Shown: in pieces, positions 47,001-57,843 of the stretch
How positions within the stretch are numbered: position 1 is the stretch's first letter
Layout of the letters: every line of letters starts with the position of its first letter
Assembly (NCBI RefSeq): GCF_963924675.1
Contig: NC_089219.1
Coordinates: forward strand, 150,122,288-150,186,287
Length of the DNA: 64,000 nucleotides
Reading direction: 5' to 3'
DNA from: Phocoena phocoena
Taxonomy: Eukaryota; Chordata; Mammalia; Artiodactyla; Phocoenidae
The notes under the pieces: model-generated
Databases searched by the model: none
What the model was told of the DNA's origin: nothing
Seen by the model: the letters and a program-made list of their open reading frames with translations, nothing else
Position numbers and translations under genes: made by a program

Positions 47001-49413
47001 CAGCAATGTTTTATAGTATTCAGTGTATAAGTCTTATGTCTCCTTGGTTAAATTTATGTCTAAGGATTTTATTGTTTGATAAAATTATAAATGGAATTTT
47101 TCTATTATTTTATTTTAGAAATGTTTCTTTTAATTATCATGTAGTTTGAAGTTTTATTGACTATATTTAGAAGGCATTGTTCTTCAAAAGGGGAATTTAA
47201 GCCATCACAGGTACTGTAATAGCTTACACATTTTATCTTGCTTAGAGTGTTCTTTCCTTTTATTTATTTAACAATTCCCAGGGTTGGAACTCTGGGAGTA
47301 CTGTATAAAATGAGCTCCATTCTTGCTCTGCTGATGCTGTTTCCAGCAAGAGAGATAGAAAGCTTCCTAGTTCTTCCTTTTCTTACCCCTCTTTTGTCAT
47401 ATGCACCAAGTGGTTGTGCTTTTTTGATTGCCATTGTGATTTTGAATTTATATATTTTGATTTTATACTAGCATGGAATAATATCTTCTTTATTTATCAT
47501 GTCAAGAATATGTACTTATCTGTCTGTATTATAAGTTAAGCATATATATATATATTTATTTATTTTACTGCATCACCAACTTCCTAGTTGTTGTGATAAA
47601 AATCTATTATTTTATATCAAGTTTACTATACTTCCTTTCATACATGAGTTCTCTTTTAAGAATTAGTTCTGCCATTATATTTAGTTTCACAACCATACTA
47701 AAAATAACAACTTTAACTCTGTTTAAATGGTTTTGTGACTCACTACTACTTCTTTGATTTCTTCTTTTAAAAATTTACTCATATTTTTGTGAGAATTATT
47801 CTTTTTTCAGGAAGCATATCTAATTGGCATATGTTTTGGGTTCTTACTCATGTGAGACTATACATCTGTGCCTTGGAGATAAATGACAGCTTGGCTGAGC
47901 ACAGATATTTTATGGCATAATATTTTCTCTCAAACACTAATTTCTGTAATTTAGTGTGTGGAAGAGGCTTTTGATGTCACAATGAAGTTCTTCTTTTTCT
48001 GATTTTATCTCTCGATAGTTGCAGTATTTTTATTCAGTATCTGAATTTCATAAATTTCCTTCATGTAGGGCCAGTGCCTCTTACCATTAACCTTGCATTT
48101 GTTTAGTAAGCCTTAAAGATTCAAACAATCTAGGCTTTTTTATTCTGGTCTGAGAAACTATCTTCCATTATGTGCTAATTGATGCTTCACTTTTTTCTGG
48201 TTTCTTTTGTTTTCCCCATATCTAGATTGTGTGTGAGTGAATATGTGTATAATTTCCAGTTTTGTCCTGGATTAATTCTGGAGAATTTAATCTTATTTTC
48301 TAATGACCTCTTTGTTTTTTTCCTGGATTCAATCTCCTGATTATTGCTGCTTTTTAGATTCCTGTGTGTTTTATCCAAAGGCAAATTTTCCTAATATCAG
48401 ATCATTAAATCTTATAAATGCCTTTCATAGATTCTATATTATAAACACATATGAGAGATTTCTAATATCTTACTTTGTAGGTTATTCCCATGTTTATTGG
48501 AATACTCTGATTTATAGAGGAATATTTTCTCTGATTTCTCAAATTGGTCTTTTTATTTTCAATTGCTGTATCTTACCTTATATTTAATGATGTTTTGGCT
48601 TGCTCACCACAGAGACAGTTTTAGGCTTATTTCTGAGGGGAGGTGAGAAGGGACTGGTGATGAGATTGTATGGAAAGTTTTTAAGTCACCCAAGCTCAGA
48701 CAAAGTGAGAAGGGGTGAATATTGATTTATCCTAGTTTAAACTTGCTGGATCATAGGTATAATAGCCTGGACAGAATAGCATGGGGCCGATGACTAGGGA
48801 CAGTTTTTGCAGGAAGATTTAATATAGATATCTTTTTTCCCTCTAAGTTATTGTGCCAACTGAAAATTATTAAACATTCTTTAATTGCTCCCTCTAAGTT
48901 GAGGCAATGGCTTCTAGCATGTTTCCCCATTCCAGGGAAAAGTCAAGTGCAAGAACTCCCTTAAGGTCCCCACTCTGTGTGCACTTTAACATTTACGTTT
49001 CCCAGAGCTGCTGTTACCTTTAATATTTATCCTCCCAAACCCTGCCCCAGGGTCCTCTAATCAGCTATACACCCGCTAACCTGTTAAGGATGTTTGCATG
49101 GTTCAACCAGCATTTTTCCTTTTATTTGGAAAGCTGGTCCTTTTTATTCAGTGAATATCTTTCTCATGTACTACCTTCAGCAGAAGCATGGTGCCCTCCC
49201 CTAGTTTTAATACAGGTACACACTGCGCCTTCTTTTTTTAGATTCCTTGGTCAAATGCCTATGTTGTTCAAGCTACCATCTCTACCCAAAAGTCCTATTG
49301 CTTACTTTTTGAAGTACATACGTCAGTAGTCTGGTTTGCATATCTTAGACTGGGTGGAAGGTTGGCATTGCTGTTTTGCAACTCACATTCCAAAGATAGT
49401 GCTCCCAACTCAC
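47001..49413. other. CR1 intron within the SCR23-like domain, possible old LINE sequence
   Basis: T-rich, with a (TA)n run near 47541-47560. About 47500-48600 may be an old L1M/HAL1-type fragment in antisense. No exon recognised. Confidence 0.4.
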
Positions 49414-49513
49414 CCTTTATTACATGAATAATTAACTGTTGATCCAAACCGGGTATCTGTGTTTATATAAACCATGCCATTGAAGGGTTCTGGAGGTTTT
49501 CCACATGATTTTC
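49414..49513 (-). CDS. CR1: CR1 extra SCR23-like domain, first half
   Basis: A 100-bp exon with acceptor CTTTTCTGTAG and donor GTGAGT (GT at 49413-49412). It enters at phase 1 and ends after two bases of a Gly codon. It encodes (R)[18 protein letters not shown], then [14 protein letters not shown], matching the first half of human SCR23 ([33 protein letters not shown]). Both cysteines are present, and NYS is a possible N-glycosylation site. Its partner half-exon is 9 kb downstream at 40356-40441. Position after the SCR28/29-type exon is unusual relative to human CR1, where this domain comes before SCR24. Confidence 0.92.
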
Positions 49514-50103
49514 CTACAGAAAAGAAGCAGAATTCGGGATGAGGTGTACAGTTCAATTTACATTTGTTTTTAAGATTCAGACTGGAGTGCAGCATATTGA
49601 ACAGCCTGTATACTTCTGATTGTTCTACAGAATTGACCACTTTGAGGAAACTCACCATACAAGTAGCTATAGGGCACCTGCTTTTAAAACGACCAGTGAG
49701 CATCACCCAATAAAGGTCGTTTGTGGTTTTCCATCCCATCAGCCTAAATCAAAGGCCTTAAATTTGGGATTTTCCTCCTATCTTATTTAGTTCACTGTGA
49801 CCCACATAATTTTCTTGTGCCCCTGTTTTATTCATTTCATGGTTTTAGCCACCAAGTGTAACCCCCAGTGAATGGAAAATTTTTTTCCAATTCCTCTTGT
49901 GAGAGCCATTCCTATGAAATGAATATCTAGTCAAGGTGTAGAAATGCAAGGCAATAAGAAGGGATGACTTACAAATCCACCCTCCATTTAAATACCTTGG
50001 GCAAAATTAGATGTCTCACCTTCAAAATTTGAACAAATTAAATCAGTTCTCACAGATTCTTTGATATACATAAATTGGCTCCCAGGAAGGGGTTACTCAT
50101 ATC
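49514..50103. other. CR1 intron, nothing recognised
   Basis: Short intron between the dead SCR22-like exon and the SCR23-like first half. Confidence 0.4.
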
Positions 50104-50286
50104 TCTAAATATCTTGGCACTTGACGAGACCAAGTTTTCTAAGCAGGTGATAGAGAACATATTTTCAAAATACCCAAGGAAGCATTCATACTTCAAAGAT
50201 GTCCCAACTGGAAACTCAGACTCATCAGTCAGGATTGTAGGCTTTGTAAATGGAAACTGTTTAGGGGCTTTACAATACTTGAAGAC
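50104..50286 (-). pseudogene. Dead CR1 SCR22-like exon
   Basis: Clear homology to human SCR22: YCKAPKQFPFTKP, then SEFPVGTSLKYECFLGYF and NMFSITCLENLV. The domain is broken. The fourth cysteine and the Trp are gone (LENLVSSSAKIFR where human has LENLVWSSVEDNCR). No AG acceptor is present at the phase-1 position, and the donor site is lost (GATATGAG). Three of four cysteines remain. It lies just upstream of the intact SCR23-like first half, so it is the first domain of an extra partial long homologous repeat that has decayed. Normal splicing should skip it. Confidence 0.85.
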
Positions 50287-50733
50287 CAAAACCACAGAAA
50301 TATCAAAGTGAGCAGACACTTCCACCCCATCTCCTCTTTCTCTCCAACTGAGCTGATAGATGGGATCACAGAAACAGAGACATAATAATGGCAAAAGAGT
50401 TTCTTCCCCTAAGGTAACCCCTGAAGTTACCTTAGGATGGTGCTTTACAAGAGCATCTACCCATCAGGAAATTTTTACTGCTTGGAAGACTATTCACCTT
50501 TTTGGCCTTTCTGTTCAAAGCAAGAGTTTTAGTCAATAGTTTCACATGCCAGGCCTTCTATCAGGGTGCCTTTATCTAGAGTTAAGTTAACCATTACATT
50601 CTCATTTACTGGTGTTAACATACTCATGTATATTAAGACATATTTACCGTCTCTTTTCACTTATTCCTCCCTACCTCAGTCTCAGGATGCCTACCATAAG
50701 CTGCTTCTCTGGTACTAAATAGCAGTCACCACT

Positions 50734-51393
50734 TGTAGTGGGTGAATGATGTCCCCCGCAAAGATACAACCATCTAAAACATTAGAATGGGAACTCATTT
50801 GGAATAAGGGTCATTTCAGATACAATTAAGGTAATGATCTTGAGATGAAATTATCCTGGATTACCAGAGTGAACCCTAATCCAGTGACTGCTGATGTCCT
50901 TTTATTTTTTTGCTTTTATTTATTTTTATTGGAGGATAATTGCTTTCCAACGTTGTGTTAGTTTCTGATGTACAACAAAATGAATCAGCTATATGTATAC
51001 ATATATCCCCTTCCTCTTGCACCTCCCTCCCAACCCCCATCCCACCCATCTAGAGCATCACAGAGCACCTCATCCCACCTCATCACAGAGCACCAAGCTG
51101 AGCTCCCTGTGCTTTTAAGAGAGAGGAAGTGGAGATTTGAGACACAGAGATATTGGAGAGAAGGCCATGTGAAGACAGAGGCAGGGATTTAAGTGATGTG
51201 TCCACAAGCCAAGTAATGTTAGGAGCCACCAGAAGCTGCAAGAAGGATCCTCCTTTTAGAGCCATAGGAGAGAGTGCAGCCCTGACAACACCTTGATTTC
51301 AGACTCCAGCCCCTAGACCTGTGAGAGAACTAATTTCTGTTGTTTTAAGCTACCTAGTTCATGGTTTATGGCAGCCCTAGGATACTAATAGAC
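50734..51393 (+). mobile_element. MLT1-type MaLR LTR, split by an L1 insertion
   Basis: The left part has 'gtgggtgaatgatgtccccc' and 'ccctaatccagtgactgctg'. The right part has 'gaaggccatgtgaagacaga' and 'ctaatttctgttgttttaag', ending near ACTAATAGACCA. The two halves are separated by the L1 fragment at 50903-51111. Confidence 0.75.
50903..51111 (-). mobile_element. L1 3' UTR fragment inside an MLT1 LTR
   Basis: Antisense L1 3' UTR ('gttgtgttagtttctgatgt', 'caaaatgaatcagctatatg'), very short, 5'-truncated. Confidence 0.8.
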
Positions 51394-51859
51394 CACTCTT
51401 CTCATTCTGATGCAGACATTCAAGGACAAGGACAAAACAGACTAAGCCATTCAGTAGCTTCCTCTAAGAAGCTAGGTCTTCTTTACGAGAGCGTATACTG
51501 TGTGTTGCATAATTTGAAATAGAGTCTGAACTCAACTATCTCCTCTTTGGTGGAGACTGCTTCTATTTGCCCATTCAATAAGCCTGGCTGGGGACCTAGG
51601 CAACTGCATTTAAAGAAATCTCACTGGATTCTAATATCTACTATCCAGTTGGAGGGTGAGGAAGATCAAGGAAAGGTTAAATGCCTCTCATCGTGTGTAG
51701 CCTTTTCTCACTGGATTGCTCTTCTATCTCAAGGCTCCCCTGCCAATGATGCGGTATTCCAAGGTTGGTGCCACACCCCCACTCTATCCCAGCTTCCATT
51801 CTTCTCTTCCCCCACTCTCTTCACCACCCCACCAGCAAGTAGAATGATTAGCATCTTAC
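51394..51859. other. CR1 intron, nothing recognised
   Basis: No exon or clear repeat recognised. Confidence 0.4.
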
Positions 51860-52266
51860 CTAGTTAAACATCTTGGCACTGCTGGAAATATCTGTTTTAG
51901 CTATGGCATGTAATTTCGACACTTCCACTTATGACAAAGTTAAACTCACAAGAAAACACCATATCTCATTATAGAAATATAAAGGATGTGGTCCAGGTGT
52001 TCTGAACCCATTTAGGGTATATAGGGGTGGGCAGTGACCAACAGGACCAGAAAGTTCACAGTGAGGGTCAGGGATGCTCCAAACCTCATTCCCTTGACTG
52101 TCACTTGTGCAGTGGATGGTGCTCTCCCTAAAGAGATTGAAAGTCATCCCTCTATCTGGGTGGGGGTCACATATGCAAGATATTTCTTTTCCACAGGAAA
52201 TGCCTCCCAGAGAAGTTCCTGTGTGGTTCCCATTAAGGATAGCCAGCGGATTTGGACAAAAGATTT
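51860..52266 (-). pseudogene. CR1: CR1 SCR28/29 fused exon, frame-broken
   Basis: The acceptor (AGCTCTTTTAG) and a donor (CTAG before GTAAGATG) survive at phase-compatible places. The first sushi domain reads [17 protein letters not shown], then [18 protein letters not shown] and [12 protein letters not shown], close to human SCR28. Two Tyr codons of human (IPYGKEISY) have become Cys (SCGKEISC), giving six cysteines. The second domain opens [10 protein letters not shown] but loses one base near 51950 (my alignment to human SCR29). The exon is 407 bp, not a multiple of three, and the frame hits a stop after CFLVSLTLS. The other frame shows decayed SCR29 residues with two further stops. Including this exon would truncate CR1 before the membrane. 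Skipping keeps phase 1. Confidence 0.85.
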
Positions 52267-53112
52267 CTAAAAGAGCTAAAAGTTACATTAAAATGCTTAA
52301 ATTTTCATCTGGGTCGATTCCACAATTGTGGGATTCTGTGACTGTGTTGCCAGTTCAACAACAATTAAACTCTTAGGGAGAGTACAAACTACAATATAAA
52401 TATATTAGGACACTGCTGAGATGCAGCTAAATGAAGTTACATCAAAATCAATTTTTATTATAAAAGTCTAAAAGGGACTTAAGCATCCTGAACTCTTCAG
52501 TGAGTTAAGCCTTCTGGATAATTGAGGCTTAAATAAACAAAAATCTTCTTAACCACATCCATTTAACAAGGAAATTATCCATTATTTCACCAAGGTTTTT
52601 TTTCTTTTTTTTTGAGCACCTACTATAGAGCAAGTACTATTTTAAGCACAAAATAGGTGAGATCTTTTAACATCAAGGATCTTCATCCTAGAGAATTTTT
52701 TCCAAATATATACATTTACTATTTGTCTATCCATGATTTAATCTTCTCTTGATACCTTGAGGCTGTTATTCTCAAAGGCAAAATGAATGGTTACAGAAAT
52801 GCTGCCACAGTGAAATGAAACATCTCCATACTCCAGTGCATGCTCCAAAGGCTCAGAAATGTTTTGACTTTTGAGATACTTATAGGTTTTACAGTTTGTT
52901 TTTATCATTGAAGAAACACACATTTCTTCTTTTGAGCGTTATGTATTTAGAGATGCTCCTTTCCCCTTCTGGTCTGATCTGTATTTAGGAAGAGGATACT
53001 GCAGCTTGAAAGAATTATGGATAAACTAACTATTCGAAGGGTGGAATAGCTTAACCAATGTTTACACTCTAGTAAGTGATTTTAGGTATATCCTTGAGTT
53101 CATGGGAGTAAT
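52267..53112. other. CR1 intron, nothing recognised
   Basis: AT-rich. The minus-strand frame at 52923-52738 has no sushi pattern. Confidence 0.4.
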
Positions 53113-53143
53113 TTTCTTCCTTCCTTTCTTCCTTCCTTTCTTC

Positions 53144-53186
<43 letters not shown>

Positions 53187-53201
53187 TTCTTTCTTTCTTT
53201 C
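53113..53201. repeat. (TTTC)n/(TTCC)n microsatellite
   Basis: About 89 bases of pyrimidine tetranucleotide repeat, first mixed TTCC/TTTC, then nearly pure TTTC. Confidence 0.97.
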
Positions 53202-54821
53202 GTGTTTCTTAATTACATTAAGATTTTCAAATAGCTGACTTTCAAACATGAAAGATGTAACTATGGTTTCACTATATAAATCAGTACAATATGTTCAAAT
53301 AATATTAAAGCAAAGTATTCATTTGAAAAAATAAATATATATCTTTCAGTCATTACAATCAGAAGATGAAGCAACATCCTGGTGATTTAGTGCAGAAATA
53401 AATGTACAGATTGGATATATTAGTAGTGTTTCTCTATTTAACAGGTTACATTTCTGTCATGAAAAAAGAAAAAGCTCCCTAATCCCACTTCCCTTCGCAG
53501 CTGTAGTCCCTTTTCTCTACCCCCTTTACATTAGAAGTCCTCTAAGATGTTGTCTATGGTCTGTCCTTCCTCCCCTTCATTATCCCTTGAACTCATTCCG
53601 ATCGGGCATTTGCCCCCACAACTCTACTGAACTGCTTTTATCGAGGTCATTCATTACCTCCAAGTCGCTAAACCCAATGATAATTTTCTGTCCTCATATT
53701 ATTTGACCTCTCTGAAGAATATAACGCAGTTTCTGAGACTCATCTCCTTAAACAAAGTTCTCCACTTGTCTTCCAAGATACCTCATCCTCCTGATTTTTC
53801 TCTCAACACACTGGCTGCTTCTTCTTAATCTCCTTTTCCGATTCCTTCTAATCTTTCCAACATCTTAATGTTGAATTTACAAGGCTCAGACCATGCATCT
53901 ATTCTCTGGCCCCATTCACTCTCTGGGTGATCTCACTTAATCTCTATTTTAAACTCTATATCTAAACCATCAGCAAATCCTGTCATTTCTACCTTCAGAA
54001 TATATCCAGAATTTGAATACTGCTTATCACTTCTCTCAGTGTTATCCTGGGCCAACATCTCTGGTTTGATTTTTGCAATAGCCTCCCAGCTTGTATCCTC
54101 AGCTCTACCCTCAGATTTTCTTGGCTACAGGTATCTTTTGGGCCTTCAGTTGCTTTCTCAATTGAGAGTGCTAATACCACTGCTACCTCATTGCCTGACA
54201 ACACTGGCTGTGTCAGCACTCCCAAGGGTGAGATGGGCTTCTGCACAGCCTCTGCTGTACCACTGCAGTGGAAGTCACAGTAGTTCTAAATCGAAGCCAA
54301 CATGACTGGATCCATGTCCACTCTGGCTCCTTCTATCACTTCCTGGCTTAGGTGGAGTACCAGGCAACAGATCACGGGCTCTAGTGTCCCCAGAGTCTGA
54401 TCAGGGAGAGAAATAATACAACATGAAAGGACTTAATAGCCTTGGAATAAACAGAAGATGAGAGACAGGAAAGACCGAGCAGATAAGTTGCTTGTTCTTT
54501 CTCTTCTAATGGTCAGTTCTGGTTCCACAGAATCTCTCTGGAGATGTCCTATACGGCCAAACAACCAGCCATCTTTCTTGTGAAGCTTATGGCCACTTCA
54601 ATAACACAATCTCTTTGATTTATCTGCTTTTCTTTCCTCTCCACCTCCCTTTTTATTTTCCTTCACCTTTGCTGCCCTGGGACTATACCCTCCAGTAGAG
54701 CATTATAACTCAAACTTTGTCTCTGGCACTGTTTTTTGGGGAATCTCAATCTAAGATACATCCTTTCAACTCAGCTCTCTCTAGAGTAGCCTGAGTGAAA
54801 TCATTAAAAGTAAGTTAGAGG
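53202..54821. other. CR1 intron; possible old LINE or DNA element
   Basis: About 53500-54130 has the texture of an ancient interspersed repeat (LINE-like) that I cannot assign. No exon recognised. Confidence 0.35.
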
Positions 54822-55027
54822 GGCTTCCCTGGTGGCGCAGTGGTTGAGGGTCCGTCTGCCGATGCAGGGGACATGGGTTCGTGCCCCGGTCCGGGAAGAT
54901 CCCACATGCCGCGGAGCAGCTGGGCCCGTGAGCCATGGCCGCTGAGTCTGTGCGTCTGGAGCCTGTGCTCTGCAACGGGAGAGGCCACAACAGTGAGAGG
55001 CCCGTGTACCACAAAAAAAAAAAAAAA
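54822..55027 (+). mobile_element. CHR-type SINE
   Basis: Head 'gggcttccctggtggcgcag', A-run, with 'aagttaga' on both sides. Confidence 0.92.
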
Positions 55028-55501
55028 GTTAGATCATGTTACTTTTCTACTCATAATACGCCAATGGCTTTTCATCTTGCTTAGAGTGAAAACGTAAATT
55101 CTTACAGAGTATAGAGTTATTCTCTTTTATTGCTCCTGTATACTTCTGTATTTGCTCACTGAACATCAGCCATGTTGACTTCTGAGAAATGTCAGGAGCA
55201 GGCTTTTCAAAGAAAATGCCAGGAACACTTCTGCCTTGGACCTTTGTAGTTTCTGCTCCATCTGCATGGAAAGTTCTTCCTCTATCTTTGCACATTGGTA
55301 ATCAATCAATTTTCATCAATGCTCAAATGTTATTTTCTCTTTTTCTTCCTTATCATTTTATTTTAAATGGAAGCAATTTTTTTCTGGAATTCCTTTTTCC
55401 CATTTACACAACTATTTTTTGCATTACCCTGTTCTTTTCTTAATAACACTTAGTATTATTTGAAATTGTCTATTTATGTGTTTGCTTGTTTACTTCTTAT
55501 A

Positions 55502-55540
<39 letters not shown>

Positions 55541-56051
55541 GCCTTTCTCCCTGCACAAGAATATAAACAACGTTGGAGCAGGGACCTAGTCTGTCTTGTT
55601 TACAGGCATATTCCTAGTATCTAGAAGACTGGTTGGCACATAGTAGTTACTCAAAAAAAAATCTGTTGAAAGAATGTGTATATGATGGATTGATGATTGA
55701 AGAAAGGATAAAAAAAAGCTGAAGTGTGACTATCATTTTTGAGAAGGAAAAAGGGAACATTTGACAAAGCTTCAGGCCATAAATTTCTCCCCATCTGTGA
55801 AGCATTTCTTCCCATTTATAGCACATAGTACGTTTATAAATATTTATAGAATGACACACAAAGCCCATGATGTTCAGGTTTATTTCCCCAAAAAAACATT
55901 CTTTGTAACCATTTCAACAATAAATATTTGTATCAAAAACAAAATAAACAGAGGGACAGACATTAGATAATTTCATGTGGTAAAATGCAATAAGAAAATG
56001 AAAAAAACAAGGAGAAAGATGCAGACCTGAACAGATATTCTTTCTACTTAC
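55028..56051. other. CR1 intron with a (TA)n run and an L2-type tail
   Basis: A (TA)n run at 55498-55524 merges into a T run to about 55540. About 55545-55680 resembles an L2-type 3' end ('ttggcacatagtagttactc'). Confidence 0.5.
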
Positions 56052-56137
56052 GTTCACACACAGGAACACTGTTATTCCAAAGGCTTTTCGTTCCAACCAA
56101 GATACAGTAACTGGCCGAGCTTCCCTTTAACTGGAAC
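56052..56137 (-). CDS. CR1: CR1 SCR27 domain, second half
   Basis: An 86-bp exon between acceptor TTGTTCCTTAG and donor GTAAGT (GT at 56051-56050). With the split Gly codon it reads (G)[17 protein letters not shown], then [11 protein letters not shown], and leaves one base (C). It matches human SCR27 second half (FRLKGRSASHC...LWNSSVPVCE). NNS is a likely N-glycosylation site, also present in human as NSS. It can splice in frame to the SCR28/29 exon (giving QIFC, now broken) or straight to the SCR23-like exon at 49513 (giving CERKSC). Confidence 0.94.
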
Positions 56138-57478
56138 CTAAGGAACAAAAAGCAGTAGTGACTGGATGAGCACACCATTTCTCTCTTCCATCCATTGACA
56201 GATCTCAGCTACTTCTCTTCTGCTAAAACACAATTTAATGCCTAGGTTAAATCCCAAATGAAAGAAAAAGCTCAGTCCATTTTGTGTCTCAGCTGATAGA
56301 GGCTCAGAAACCAAAACATTTTAAAAAATTGATGCTTCCAATGAGGACAAAGCAATGACACCTGTCAAAGCTCAGTAATCAGACTCGCCTGAACTGAAGA
56401 AGGTACAAAAAACATAGGCATTTCCTTAGTATGGTCCTGGACCTTCAGGAGACCATCTTACCCTGACTGCTCTCTGACAAGCCCCCTTTTGTCATTAGGA
56501 GAAACTTTGTCCTCTAATGCAAAGCGTGGCATTTTCCTCTTTTAGTAGACCAGGAGGAAAACAACTCCTGATTTAAGCAAATCAGAGAACATGAGGAAAG
56601 ATATCAGAGACTGTTCCTTTTGCCAATACATTTGGAATGTTCCTGAATGAGACTTCTGACATATCTGGATTACTGAAGAGTAAAGCCAAATTATCTAGGA
56701 AAAATAAGAAACGGTGAGGAGACAGGATTCCTTGGAGTACAATCATCCTGAAACATCTGGTTTATTGTCAGACCAGTGGCTCCTGAATTGCCTCTGGGTC
56801 TTTATTGGGTGACTGGTAATTGATGCTTGTCAAGAGTCCTTGGAATATACTAAGAACAACTGCTCTATTGTCCATGCTTTTTATCTGCCAATGGTGTTGG
56901 AACATAATATCAAGATCATTTAGATTCACACGAAGAGTTAATGATGTTACTTGAAATATGAACAGCAGTCTTCATGCTCTTTCAACACAGCCTAATACTA
57001 ATTAGATGATATGTAATTATTACAGATTAAAAATACTTCTGCTTACTCTTTTGTTCCTATTCCAAATGCCACTAATGATTGGTTTAAAAATTTCCTGACA
57101 CAATCCTTGCATGTCATCTGTCTTATAAATAACTTTCATTCGTATATATCGAACTTAACCTCTGGAATATTTCTCTCTTCATGCCTACAAATTACTATTT
57201 ATCCATTTTATCCAAACACTTAATGTTCCACCTAAATATTCAAGTTCTGTTGTTATGTTTCTGCTGTTCAGTATATTTACCACTTTTCCTTTTTAAGCAT
57301 CTGTTCATGGTCCATCTGGTTCTTACCATACTTCCCAATCACTGTTTGAGATATTAGTCTCTTTTAGTACTTTTTCTCCATTAGTCAGCCTCCTTTTTGG
57401 ATAAAACCCATTGCCCAGGACATCAGCATATCAGCATCTGGCAGTGTGGCCCTGGTCTCTTTTCCAGTTCACACTCAC
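56138..57478. other. CR1 intron within SCR27, nothing recognised
   Basis: AT-rich intron at the split-glycine position. No repeat family recognised with confidence. Confidence 0.4.
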
Positions 57479-57581
57479 CCCTCATCACAAATGAAGGACA
57501 CTTTTGCCCCAAGGTGGAAATTAAGTGGAAAGAGCACATGTCCATTAGGAAGTTGGTCCAGGAAGGCAGCACATGATTTCA
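57479..57581 (-). CDS. CR1: CR1 SCR27 domain, first half
   Basis: A 103-bp exon with a long polypyrimidine tract before acceptor CCCTAG and donor GTGAGT (GT at 57478-57477). It reads (V)[16 protein letters not shown], then [17 protein letters not shown], ending two bases into the split Gly codon. Human SCR27 is [35 protein letters not shown]. Two cysteines present, intact. Confidence 0.94.
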
Positions 57582-57666
57582 CTAGGGAAAAAAAAAAAAA
57601 CAAGAGTAAGACTGCCATGTAAGGGACAAAGAGATTGATCTGCAAACCAGAAGAGAGTATAGGCAC

Positions 57667-57843
57667 CTGCACATCTGGGAGCTTCTGGGCTCCAGTCTCC
57701 CTGGGGCGTACAGTGCAGAGAAGCAGCCCCTCTGAGATCATAGCCGGGCTCACAGCTGTAGAACACTTCCTGCCCAGAGGAAAAGTTGTTCCTGTGGCTT
57801 GGAGTGTGTTTACCATGCAGGACTTCTGGAGGTGGCTGACATA
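57667..57843 (-). CDS. CR1: CR1 SCR26 domain
   Basis: A 177-bp single-exon sushi domain with acceptor TTCTTTACCCAG and donor GTGCCT (GT at 57666-57665, a weak consensus). It encodes [17 protein letters not shown], then [18 protein letters not shown] and [19 protein letters not shown]. All four cysteines and the Trp are present, and it is nearly identical to human SCR26. The entry phase joins the preceding SCR25 (CSRVCQPPPE) and the exit joins SCR27 (AVKSC). The intron to SCR27 is only 85 bases. Confidence 0.95.

Noticed and set aside
52738..52923. Minus-strand open frame near the SCR28/29 exon as a further sushi exon
   Set aside because: Cysteine spacing, Trp and splice signals of a sushi domain are absent.
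53113..53201. CRISPR-like or regulatory repeat array
   Set aside because: It is a simple tetranucleotide microsatellite in a vertebrate intron.
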